This document shows, one piece after another, positions 42,562-50,025 of a DNA stretch of 64,000 bases. Position 1 is the first letter of the stretch. The number at the start of each line of letters is the position of its first letter. The translations under genes and the position numbers were made by a program. The notes beneath the pieces were generated by a model. That model was given only the letters and a program-made list of their open reading frames with translations. It was not told the DNA's origin and made no database searches. The DNA comes from JANNPJ01 sp965200525 (GTDB lineage: Bacteria > Actinomycetota > Actinomycetes > Actinomycetales > Kineosporiaceae), in assembly GCA_965200525.1 (NCBI GenBank), contig OZ241368.1, forward strand, positions 2,914,001 through 2,978,000, given 5' to 3'.

Positions 42562-42714
42562 ATGAACCTCACCATCGCCCGCTGGTACCCCGTCCTCCTG
42601 CTCCGCAACGCCCTCGGCCGCTTCATGGCTCTGCGCATCCCGTGCCCGAGCAAGCCTCGCCGTCGCCGATTCATTCGGCCGGCCACCGCGGCTGTCCAGC
42701 TCGCCCTCTTCTGA
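42562..42714 (+). CDS. Possible small basic protein, 50 aa
   Basis: From ATG 42562 a 50-residue basic protein (L-T-I-A-R-W-Y-P-V-L-L-L-R-N-A-L-G-R-F…R-R-R-R-F-I-R-P…V-Q-L-A-L-F) with nearly all codons ending in G or C. The regularity suggests a real gene, but no ribosome-binding site or homologue is evident. The surrounding bases 42064-42561 show no other convincing gene. Confidence 0.4.
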   Translation: MNLTIARWYPVLLLRNALGRFMALRIPCPSKPRRRRFIRPATAAVQLALF

Positions 42715-43021
42715 TCGGGACCGTTTAGGGACCGGAAACCCTGAGGAACGACGCCAAACGACACCGAATGATGGCAGGCCCAGATCGGTTCCGCCGCAGG
42801 TCAGAGGCACTTTCCACGACCAACCCGCATGATCGTCCGAGAATCCGCGGGTTTGGGGTTGGGCCCCTTCTGGGCTTGTGACGCGCGTATGCCGCCCGCA
42901 CGCGAAATGGGGGGCTGGAGATCAATGCTTCGGTGTGTGCATGGTGGCGCACGGGTAGCTTGGGGCTTGTGCCCGTCGTTGACAACCGCCTCCGGCCCGG
43001 GGAAGCCTATGGAGCGCTGCC

Positions 43022-43630
43022 ATGATGTGGCCGACGCAGGCAGAGGCAGCAGCCAATCGTCGAGCTTGGGCCGATGAGCAACTGAGGCGCGTGCAGGACC
43101 TTTCGGGAGTCACCGTCAGCGGATGGCGGGGGGTCGAGATGGCGGTCCGCGACGGTGACGGGCCAGACCCGCAGTTTGGCGGGGCCGACGTCCCTTGCTT
43201 GGTGTTTTTGGAACTGCTGGCGCTGCTGGACGACGGGACCGCCAGAAGGGTCGGCATCGACGAGGACGACGGCGTTTGGGGGCTGTGCTTCAACGTTGAC
43301 GGCCCGGACCCGTGGCACGACCGCGAGGACGGCAACGGCTACCGCAGTCGCGATGTCACCGAACTGCCGGTCGGTGCGATCACGGTCGTAAAGGTGCGGT
43401 TCGATGCCGAGCACGACGTTATCGCCGAGGTGGTTTTACGCATCGGTGCCCACGAGTTGCTGCTGATGGCCGGCGAGCCAGAGGAAAACTGGAGCGGCCG
43501 ACTCACCTGGCGACGACTAGACGAGTCCGTTCTCGTATTCACCGACCCAGCCAGAGCAGACGACGTGTCCTGGACTCCCGAGCGGATACCTAACGCGTTC
43601 AGGGAAAGACCGGCGGCTCGGACGATGTAG
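43022..43630 (+). CDS. Hypothetical cargo protein, 202 aa
   Basis: A soluble acidic protein with a clear coding pattern. It contains V-S-G-W-R-G-V-E-M-A-V, then a D-D-G-V-W-G-L-C-F-N-V-D-G-P-D-P-W-H stretch and several beta strands (A-E-V-V-L-R-I-G-A-H-E-L-L-L-M-A). No catalytic motif is recognised. It sits between the HEPN-like pair and mrr and may be an independent cargo gene. The 300 bases before it have no convincing gene. Confidence 0.65.
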   Translation: MMWPTQAEAAANRRAWADEQLRRVQDLSGVTVSGWRGVEMAVRDGDGPDPQFGGADVPCLVFLELLALLDDGTARRVGIDEDDGVWGLCFNVDGPDPWHDREDGNGYRSRDVTELPVGAITVVKVRFDAEHDVIAEVVLRIGAHELLLMAGEPEENWSGRLTWRRLDESVLVFTDPARADDVSWTPERIPNAFRERPAARTM

Positions 43631-43850
43631 CCGCCGGCCGCGGAGTCCGGCGGGGCGTCAGGCTCCACTGAGTGTCGAACTGAGTGACAACGACCACCCG
43701 CACAGGCGTACAAACATGGACGTCAGTGGACTCATTGTGCAGGTCAGGAGCACATTGCCCAAGCTGGCAAATGGCCTGATAAGGAAGAAGTCCTCCACCG
43801 GTGCCGCTGGCTCCTGCTCGGGCCGCGGCCCCATACGGCACAGTGTCAGC

Positions 43851-44720
43851 GTGACCCAACTTCCGCTTCCCGGTTACCAAGACCTGCTCTGGCCTGTCGT
43901 CGTGGCTGTCCGCCAACTCGGTGGTTCGGCCTCCATCGACGAGATCACGGAAGTCGTGATCGAGAACGAGGGCTTTAGTGAAGATCAGCAGCAGGTTCTA
44001 CACGGTGACGGACCTCGTACCGAGATCGAGTACCGGCTGGCATGGGCGAGAACCTACCTCAAGGGGATGGGGGTGCTGGACAACAGCAGGCGAGGTGTCT
44101 GGAGCCTCACTGACGCCGGCCGCGCTGTGCTCCAACCGGAGCTACCGAGCCTTCATCGGGAGTTCGTGGCCCGCTACCGGGAGGAACGCCGTCAGAAGAG
44201 GAGTACCAACGACACCACCGACAACAACGTTGCTGACGAAGACGTCGATGACGATCCGCCCTGGCAGGAGCAGTTACTCGACGCCATGATGGGGATGAAG
44301 CCCGATGCTTTCGAGCGGCTGGCTCAGAGATTGCTCCGAGAAGCTGGATTCATCAGTGCCACGGTGACCGGGCGCACAGGTGACGGAGGAATCGACGGGC
44401 TCGGCGTGTATCGCATGTCGTTGGTCTCCTTCCCTGTCTTCTTCCAGTGCAAGCGCTACCGAGGCAGCGTCGGCTCGGCTGCCGTACGCGATTTTCGGGG
44501 AGCGATGGCCGGCCGCGGCGATAAGGGCCTCCTCATCACAACCGGCACCTTCACGGGAGACGCAAAGGCTGAGGCGACGCGAGACGGCGCTCCACCAGTG
44601 GATCTCATCGACGGTCTGCGCCTGTGCAACCTCCTCAAGGATTACGATCTTGGTGTCAAGACCACCGTCCGGCAGGTTGAGGATGTCGCCGTAGACCCTT
44701 CCTTCTTTGCTGAGCTGTGA
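43851..44720 (+). CDS. mrr: Mrr-type restriction endonuclease (type IV)
   Basis: 289 residues from GTG 43851; the frame is open to 43716 but that extension lacks domain content. The N-terminal about 90 residues are a winged-helix Mrr_N-like domain (L-P-G-Y-Q-D-L-L-W-P-V-V-V-A-V). An acidic linker D-N-N-V-A-D-E-D-V-D-D-D leads to the nuclease domain: F-E-R-L-A-Q-R-L-L-R-E-A-G-F, G-D178-G-G-I-D182-G and F-F-Q199-C-K201-R. This gives a complete PD-(D/E)xK-type Mrr core. Such enzymes cut modified foreign DNA. It is the last gene before attR. Confidence 0.9.
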   Translation: MTQLPLPGYQDLLWPVVVAVRQLGGSASIDEITEVVIENEGFSEDQQQVLHGDGPRTEIEYRLAWARTYLKGMGVLDNSRRGVWSLTDAGRAVLQPELPSLHREFVARYREERRQKRSTNDTTDNNVADEDVDDDPPWQEQLLDAMMGMKPDAFERLAQRLLREAGFISATVTGRTGDGGIDGLGVYRMSLVSFPVFFQCKRYRGSVGSAAVRDFRGAMAGRGDKGLLITTGTFTGDAKAEATRDGAPPVDLIDGLRLCNLLKDYDLGVKTTVRQVEDVAVDPSFFAEL

Positions 44721-44940
44721 CGGCGTTATGAACAACAGCGTCGCTGGCCCTGAGCGCGAATTGCGATGCTGTATCAGAACGGAAGACTGCGTTGTGTTTC
44801 GGCCAGCATGATCATCTCCACCCTTTACCCACACGAATCACTGCGGATCGACCAGGACTAGTGGGCACTGTCCGGTGATCAAAGCTGTTCTTGCACAACA
44901 TGTTCAGCACAGTTGAGAACTGGCCGGTAACCGCCTAAAT

Positions 44941-44993
44941 GATCAGAAGGTTAGGGGTTCGAATCCCTTCGGGCGCACGCATTGAGACAGCCG
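44941..44993 (+). repeat. attR, 53-bp direct repeat
   Basis: An exact copy of 27365-27417 and the right end of the element. It holds only the tRNA 3' half; the 5' side is element DNA. The 220 bases before it (44721-44940) have no gene and may carry integrase arm sites; a GTTCT…AGAAC inverted repeat lies at about 44886-44920. Confidence 0.93.
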
Positions 44994-44999
44994 GGATAT

Positions 45000-45033
45000 G
45001 GCCTCTGACCAGCGGAAACGCTGATCGGAGGCC
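45000..45033 (+). terminator. Original chromosomal tRNA-Arg terminator
   Basis: A stem of 15 positions with one mismatch and one wobble around a GAAA loop, followed by GATCTTGTTT. It is the diverged counterpart of the hairpin at 27421-27455 and no longer follows a complete tRNA. Confidence 0.75.
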
Positions 45034-45130
45034 GATCTTGTTTGTATCTGACCTGGGCTAACCATCTACCGGGAATCAGGAAGTCGGGGCGGTGGTCCAG
45101 ACTGCCCGAGGACGGACGGACGTTCACAGC

Positions 45131-45520
45131 GCCCGAAATCTGATCATCCAGAAGATCCACCAGTCGAAGCTGAACGCCCACTACGCCTGCCAGGTGTTCC
45201 CCGCCGTCCAGCCCGGGGAGTCTGCGACCATCGCCTACACCTGCACCGGTGGGCGGTTCGTGGACGAGCACTACCGGCGGCAGTCGGTGCTCTACCCGAC
45301 CCAGGAGCTGAACGTGCGCCTGACCCACGGCATCCCGCCGCCTGACCGGCTGCAGTGCTACCGAGGAACGCGCTGACGGCTCCGAACTGTCTGCCGCCGA
45401 CAGCATCGCCTGGACCCGCCCCGGCGACGTCGTGATCATCGAACTCACCCGCAAAGACCTCGCCGTCAATCAGGCCCTTACCCTGCGATGGGACTTCCCC
45501 CCCCGTGCCCTCTGAGCACC
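45131..45520 (+). pseudogene. Frameshifted fragment of the element's second XRE regulator gene
   Basis: Nearly identical to 36753-37140, the 3' third of the XRE gene plus the first bases of the metallopeptidase gene. Compared with the intact copy it has lost a CAC near 45327 and gained a C just after, which shifts the frame and creates a stop at 45374-45376. A C-run is 3 bases longer near 45500. The 5' part is absent. This is a relic of a second related element or of a partial duplication. Confidence 0.85.
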
Positions 45521-45904
45521 GGTGTTGGTGAGTGCCGCACGATAACTGACTTCGACCCTGATCGCGGCTCGCTCGCAGGACCAACCTGGTACAAGTGCAT
45601 TCGCCCACCGCAGTGTCCGGCGAAAAGGTTGCAACCTCCGGCGCCGGCCACCCAGTCAACGCCTGGGCATGCGCCGGTTATCTCTTTCCGAACGGCTCCA
45701 ACGGTCAGGTATCGAGCTGCAGCTGACCGCCGCGAGCACTCTTCTCAAGAGACGCGCGCGCCACTACGGCTGAGTCGACGAGCTGACCACTTTTCCGTGC
45801 GCCGGCCGAAGCAACCACTGCGGCCGCGTCATCGTGGAGCTCCAGTTGGAGAACGAAGGGCAGGCCCCTTGACTTCTTCAGGACTGGCCGTTCTCGCTCG
45901 CCGC

Positions 45905-46264
45905 TCAACCGATGGCTGAGCCTGGCGTGCTCAGATCGCGGCCGTCGATGCTGATCCGGCGGCGCTCGCCGTCGACCAGTCGAACAAGGGTGCGCCGATG
46001 CCGGCCTGTGGGGGTGGGGCCCAACGGAGCGTGGAAGCCAGCCACTAGCCCCAGGAGCATCCCGAGGTCCATGGCCAGCTCTTCCTCGTGGTTAGTGGTG
46101 TCGCGCTCGAATTCGCTGGTTCCGCTCAGCCGGGCCAGGTCATCGGCGAGCCTGCTCGCCTCGCTGAGCGCGAACCGGCAATTGTCAGCATGAATGAAGT
46201 CCAGTTCGCGCAACCAGAGCCCCGAGCAGTCAAGACACGTCAGGTCCTCAGCACTATCCCGCAT
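45905..46264 (-). CDS. Hypothetical protein, about 119 aa
   Basis: From ATG 46264 (an alternative ATG lies at 46288). The N-terminus has L-T-C-L-D-C-S-G-L-W and a later H-A-D-N-C, a possible metal site; the rest is helical with N-H-E-E-E-L-A-M-D-L-G-M-L-L-G-L. It overlaps the ANTAR gene end by about 25 bp on the same strand, so the two are likely co-transcribed. Function unknown. The preceding 390 bases (45521-45904) show no convincing gene. Confidence 0.5.
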   Translation of the reverse strand: MRDSAEDLTCLDCSGLWLRELDFIHADNCRFALSEASRLADDLARLSGTSEFERDTTNHEEELAMDLGMLLGLVAGFHAPLGPTPTGRHRRTLVRLVDGERRRISIDGRDLSTPGSAIG

Positions 46265-46551
46265 GCGACCACCGTAATGGTTGCACATTCAGTGATGGTG
46301 AAGGCGACGTCGCCGACCTTGCGGTTGCTGTGCTGGCAGCACTCGGCCAGCAGGTCGAAGGCAGTCTCGCCATCGCAGCGAATCAGCAAACGGATGATGC
46401 CTTTGGCCTGCCCAAGGATGTCGCGGCCGCGCAGGGCCAGGTGCAGTTGATCGATCTGCACCCGTAGCGCGTCCACAAGCTCTTCGGGGTTGGGTCGCTC
46501 CCGGCAAGTGTCAAAGCCGGGGGATATGGCGATGGCCGAGCAGGGACTCAA
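46240..46551 (-). CDS. ANTAR-domain protein
   Basis: The C-terminal about 75 residues fit the ANTAR pattern: L-R-V-Q-I-D-Q-L-H-L-A-L-R-G-R-D-I-L-G-Q-A-K-G-I-I followed by A-F-D-L-L-A-E-C-C-Q-H-S-N-R-K-V-G-D-V-A. ANTAR domains bind paired RNA hairpins to prevent transcription termination. No receiver, PAS or GAF sensor domain is attached, so this is a minimal ANTAR protein. The start is uncertain; GTG at V-D-A-L-R-V-Q is an alternative. Its 5' end overlaps the frameshifted gene upstream by about 40 bp. Confidence 0.65.
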   Translation of the reverse strand: MSPCSAIAISPGFDTCRERPNPEELVDALRVQIDQLHLALRGRDILGQAKGIIRLLIRCDGETAFDLLAECCQHSNRKVGDVAFTITECATITVVACGIVLRT

Positions 46552-46878
46552 GGACCAGAGTGATCCCGCGGCCGGCGACCATCAGTCGAGCCTGTTCCTT
46601 CTCCAGGGCACCGAGGGTGGCTTCCACGACGCAGGGGTCACGACGTCTGCGAGGTCGCTTCGGGCGCTGGCCACCGCGGCGGCCATAGCGCGCCAGGAAG
46701 CCTCGGCATGCCGACGGGCCAGCCAGGCCAATACCACCGGATGCCGGCGCAGCACGAGGTGGCCACGGTAGTCCGGCGGGCACTGATCCAGCAGCCAGTT
46801 TTGCGCGGACTGCTCCCAATCCGGTGCCCCCGGCGGCAGCACCGACGCAGGCCACCCGGGCGGGACGAAGCTGCTCAC
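46511..46878 (-). pseudogene. Frameshifted small actinobacterial protein
   Basis: The first frame (from 46878) reads P-P-G-A-P-D-W-E-Q-S-A-Q-N-W-L-L-D-Q-C-P-P-D-Y-R and R-R-H-P-V-V-L-A-W, a pattern I recognise from many short streptomycete hypothetical proteins. Around 46640 the family-like sequence jumps to another frame, V-V-E-A-T-L-G-A-L-E-K-E-Q-A-R-L-M-V-A-G-R-G-I, ending at 46511. A single-base indel near 46630-46650 explains this, so it is a broken gene or a sequencing error. Confidence 0.6.
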
Positions 46879-47284
46879 CCTGGCACCGTACGCACACCCT
46901 CTGACAAACCACCGAGCGGAACGCCAGGGCGGTGTCGGCGGTGCAAGGGTCAGGCCCTTTGTGCCAGGCCGAGAAGAGCCATTGGGAGGGCAAGTCGCGC
47001 AGGGGCAACCCGGCGATGATGGCGGCTATGACATCGCCGTGGCAGAGGATCTCGGGTGCAGTCCAGGTCAGCACCGGCCAGCTCGGCTCGGGCGAACGCC
47101 ATCCTGGCCCGTAGATGGACCATCGGGCACCTGCTGGAGGATGTATCTAGATGGGATCGAGCGTCACGCTGGTCAGAACTTGTCCTTCCGACCGGCCAAG
47201 TGAGGTCGGGGATAGTTTCCTGCCCCGCGCTGTGTGGATGGACGCCGAAGATGCGAGCCGCAGCTGGATTGGCGGAGCGGGACA
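46879..47284 (-). other. Coding-like debris without an intact gene
   Basis: Minus-strand fragments in different frames look protein-like (L-R-A-R-M-A-F-A-R-A-E-L-A-G in one; A-A-I-I-A-G-L-P-L-R-D-L-P-S-Q-W-L-F in another), but no single frame spans the region. It probably holds a second decayed gene next to the frameshifted one. Confidence 0.4.
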
Positions 47285-47530
47285 TTAGAATGTTTCAGCG
47301 AAGGCAACGGCTGCAGTGATCACAGCGATCACAAGAAGTGAAACCAAAAGTATCCAACTAGGTCTAACCAGTCGTGGATATTTGTGCTTACGCATGTGTA
47401 ATCTAATAGCCACTATTGAGAGCGCCAGGGCAGGGATGCCCGCCATCGTGCGCGTCAAGCTCAACGCCGCGAGGGACGCCGCGATCCCAAGGGACACCAA
47501 TACGCGATTTGTATATACAAAAGATCTCAT
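47285..47530 (-). CDS. Small membrane protein, 81 aa
   Basis: Two hydrophobic helices, about 10-38 (V-L-V-S-L-G-I-A-A-S-L-A-A-L-S-L) and 58-78 (S-W-I-L-L-V-S-L-L-V-I-A-V-I), with a basic loop R-K-H-K-Y-P-R. Codons contain more A/T than the neighbours, suggesting acquired DNA. No family recognised. Confidence 0.55.
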   Translation of the reverse strand: MRSFVYTNRVLVSLGIAASLAALSLTRTMAGIPALALSIVAIRLHMRKHKYPRLVRPSWILLVSLLVIAVITAAVAFAETF

Positions 47531-47599
47531 CGGTTCGGCGGCTTACCGTTGCTCTGCATTAGCAGGTCGACGTTCCTGCCGCGACCCGATAAGGAAACA

Positions 47600-47881
47600 T
47601 TACTGACCATCCACCGGCCGAGCCGTGCGCTGCAGTCGGCCTTGGCGGCCGATGGCAAAGATCAAGATGCCTGAGATCAGTCCAGCCGGGACGGCTGATC
47701 CGATCAAGGACTTGCTCAGAGGCATCCCGTTCTGCTCGTCCATCATCACGGACAGCCCATACGCGGCCGGCAGGATCAGCAGCGTTGCGATCCGCCGCCA
47801 CCGCGCGGAAGGTCGTTCGCCGCGTCGATCGGGGTGATCGACCTTCTCGGTCTGGTCGGCCCGGTCGGTTTGCTGGCCCAT
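47600..47881 (-). CDS. Small membrane protein, 93 aa
   Basis: A hydrophilic charged N-terminus (D-R-A-D-Q-T-E-K-V-D-H-P-D-R-R) precedes two helices (I-A-T-L-L-I-L-P-A-A-Y-G-L-S-V and A-V-P-A-G-L-I-S-G-I-L-I-F-A-I-G). It is divergent from the gene at 47928. No known function; the pattern is that of a two-pass inner-membrane protein. Confidence 0.6.
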   Translation of the reverse strand: MGQQTDRADQTEKVDHPDRRGERPSARWRRIATLLILPAAYGLSVMMDEQNGMPLSKSLIGSAVPAGLISGILIFAIGRQGRLQRTARPVDGQ

Positions 47882-47927
47882 CCGTCCTCCACTCCTCGCG
47901 TGATCTGCGGATCCGTATCATGCCTGC

Positions 47928-48323
47928 ATGCAGTCAGGAGCGGCTCGCCGGGACGACGATGAAGTGGCTCGAACCCTGCGCGCAGGGTCCGATGCTGGTC
48001 CGGTTCTGGCCGTTGCCGAGTTTTCGCCGGGTCCGTGGTGGGGGTTCAACGGTGTCCGAACTGTGGTGCTGACTGCCTCTGCTGTCCATATTCAGCGCAA
48101 GCGCTGGCTGGGTGGGACCGCGGCTGACGCCACGACCATCGACCTGGCTGACATCCGGGACGTCACCTTCGAGGTGCGGCGGCGGGCTGGGCACGAGTCG
48201 GTTCGTCTCACTTTGAAAACTGGTGGCTTTCCGAGGGTCTTCACCTCGAAGTATCGCGAGGCTTTGGCCCTGGCCGAACAGCTTCAGGCCCTGGTAGCTG
48301 CCCGGCGAGACGCCTCTACCTGA
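47928..48323 (+). CDS. Hypothetical protein with PH-like fold pattern
   Basis: 131 residues. The alternation G-V-R-T-V-V-L-T-A-S-A-V-H-I-Q-R-K-R-W…T-I-D-L-A-D-I-R-D-V-T-F-E-V…S-V-R-L-T-L-K-T-G ending in a helix (A-L-A-L-A-E-Q-L-Q-A-L) is the typical beta-strand/helix order of bacterial PH-like domains. No membrane segment. The start at 47928 is uncertain; an internal start nearer 48000 is possible. Function unknown. Confidence 0.6.
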   Translation: MQSGAARRDDDEVARTLRAGSDAGPVLAVAEFSPGPWWGFNGVRTVVLTASAVHIQRKRWLGGTAADATTIDLADIRDVTFEVRRRAGHESVRLTLKTGGFPRVFTSKYREALALAEQLQALVAARRDAST

Positions 48324-48519
48324 GGCTAATGCGCCACGATCGCGCCTCAGTAGCAGGAAGCGGGGCCGTACTTGGACTCGGGCCTGACGTAGCCGACCCT
48401 GCGCAGATCCTGACTGAGCTACGACGCGCAGCTACAGTTCCATCGAGTGCGGCGTGAGCGTCGGCTCGTGAAGGTGAGCATGAGCTGACTCAGGTGACGG
48501 TGCGGCTCATCCGACAGGG

Positions 48520-49128
48520 GTGGAGATCATTCGCGGATGGCGGGTTCGTAGGTGGCCAGGCCGGCTGGGTCGTGGATGGTTCCATCGCGAAGCAGTCCGG
48601 GTGCACTTCACCACTGATGTCAGCCGCAGCCGAGAACGGCTTCAGGTGGCCCTCAAAGCCGCGAACAACCGCCGCATCGAACCCAAGTGGCTGTTCACCG
48701 GCGAGATCTTGAACCACCGCATCCGTGTGTCGGCACGGTGGCAGGATCAACGCCCGTCGCCGCGCACGCTGCGCGGAATCCTGGTCCCCGGACAGGACGG
48801 CGGCAGCGACTTCGTCGGCGGCATCAGGCAATCGCCAGTGAACATCCTGATCTCTATCGTCGCCTGGGTAGTGGTCACCGCCGTGATCGGCGCCACCATC
48901 GCCTGGGCGATCGCCGGCGGCGTCCTCGGCGACCACGCCCTCGCGCACAATCTGAGCCCCATCGCCCATACGCTGCCCGGCACGGTGGCCATCGCCATCA
49001 TGATCTACCGATCAAGAAGTCTCCGGCAGTCGCCGCCCACCCTGGGCACCTCCGACGAGGCCCTCGTTCATTGGCTGACCCAGGTGGCCGACCCGCACAC
49101 GGCATCCTCTGGCACCCGACCGCGGTAG
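48520..49128 (+). CDS. Hypothetical membrane protein, about 200 aa
   Basis: The coding pattern is convincing from about 48600 (V-H-F-T-T-D-V-S-R-S-R-E-R-L), where GTG 48601 is an alternative start. The protein has a soluble N-terminal domain, a transmembrane helix (L-I-S-I-V-A-W-V-V-V-T-A-V-I-G-A-T-I-A-W-A-I), perhaps a second (A-H-T-L-P-G-T-V-A-I-A-I-M-I), and a polar tail. Function unknown. The gap 48324-48519 holds no clear feature. Confidence 0.6.
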   Translation: MEIIRGWRVRRWPGRLGRGWFHREAVRVHFTTDVSRSRERLQVALKAANNRRIEPKWLFTGEILNHRIRVSARWQDQRPSPRTLRGILVPGQDGGSDFVGGIRQSPVNILISIVAWVVVTAVIGATIAWAIAGGVLGDHALAHNLSPIAHTLPGTVAIAIMIYRSRSLRQSPPTLGTSDEALVHWLTQVADPHTASSGTRPR

Positions 49129-49448
49129 CGAATACACGAACTCCATGCCTAGCCGCCAGCGAGACGGAATCGCTAGCGGGCGAGCTGCGGCCCGCGTTTG
49201 CGATAGGGGAGGACAAGGTCAGCATCGCCATTGCCGATCCGTGCCTGGACCGCCCGGCCGGGCTGGCGCACAACTTCCTAGCCTCGTCCAGCTGCCTGCA
49301 GAGAGTGCGATTTTTGACGCCCGCACGAGGCGGCACACCCAGACAGGGACACCCAGGGGCGCCAAACCCCGGAACATGACCCCGAACGATGACCATCGAC
49401 GGCTAGACCCCTCAACTCCACCGCAGCTCACAGGTACTACCTTGCTCG

Positions 49449-49667
49449 ATGCGTATGCGATGCTGCGGCGTGGTCCACGAGCAGCAGCGCCGGAACTTGC
49501 GTCTGGCCATCTGCACACTTGCCGTCGGGTGGCTCCTAATTGCATGGTCGCTGGCGGCCGCGGGGCGCCCACGACCTCTAATCTGGGTGGCCCTGGTCCT
49601 CCTGATTGTGGCAACGGCCGGTGTGGCCGTCGGATATGTGCTCGAGAGGCGCCGGGCCGACCGCTAG
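49449..49667 (+). CDS. Small membrane protein, 72 aa
   Basis: Two hydrophobic helices (L-A-I-C-T-L-A-V-G-W-L-L-I-A-W-S-L and L-I-W-V-A-L-V-L-L-I-V-A-T-A-G-V-A-V-G) with a basic end (E-R-R-R-A-D-R). A GTG at V-V-H-E-Q-Q may be the real start. The stretch 49129-49448 shows no convincing gene. Confidence 0.5.
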   Translation: MRMRCCGVVHEQQRRNLRLAICTLAVGWLLIAWSLAAAGRPRPLIWVALVLLIVATAGVAVGYVLERRRADR

Positions 49668-49800
49668 GGGCAGCGATCGTCGAGCCGGGAGAGCAGCGTT
49701 CGACGCTCGGAAAGGAGAACGACCTCGCTCGGTCTACCGTCAGGCTCATGCCGGGGCCGGGTTCGTCCCTGCCGCCTGCTGGACAGGGTCAGCTTGGGCA

Positions 49801-50025
49801 CTACGATCGTGCGCCTGGTCGGTGAAACTCGCCGTTCAACACACCGCCGATGAACGCATCCCACTCGCCGGCGGTGAAGATGTGGACGGGGCCTTGGCCG
49901 TGATCCTTGCTGTCTCGCAGGGCGACCTCACCGTCAGCCAGGAATGCGGTCTCGACGCAATTGCCTTGGCCGTTGCTGCGGCTGCTCTTGCGCCACACCG
50001 CTCCGTCGAGCTTGTTGCTCTTCAC
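49801..50025 (-). CDS. DUF397 domain protein
   Basis: 74 residues with the DUF397 pattern W-R-K-S-S-R-S-N-G-Q-G-N-C-V-E-T-A, V-A-L-R-D-S-K-D and F-T-A-G-E-W-D-A-F-I. These small acidic proteins partner XRE/DUF5753 regulators in actinomycetes, acting as antidote-like modulators (WhiJ/BldB-type systems). Its ATG overlaps the stop of the upstream XRE gene by 4 bp, so the two are made together. Confidence 0.93.
   Translation of the reverse strand: MKSNKLDGAVWRKSSRSNGQGNCVETAFLADGEVALRDSKDHGQGPVHIFTAGEWDAFIGGVLNGEFHRPGARS

Larger units (their letters stand above)
27365..44993. mobile_element. AICE integrated in tRNA-Arg(ACG), 17.6 kb
   Basis: The element is bounded by 53-bp direct repeats. It has int, xis, a rolling-circle-type repSA, an FtsK-like traSA, pra and XRE regulators, which together define an actinobacterial integrative and conjugative element of the pSAM2 type. 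Excision between the repeats would release a 17,576-bp circle. Cargo between about 38.7 and 44.7 kb carries defence-like genes with lower-GC codon use than the backbone. The backbone genes show no visible frameshifts, so the element could still be active. Confidence 0.93.

Noticed and set aside
45488..45919. Plus-strand 143-residue frame after the pseudogene
   Set aside because: Arg/Pro-rich, no ribosome-binding site, starts inside the decayed XRE fragment; treated as non-coding.
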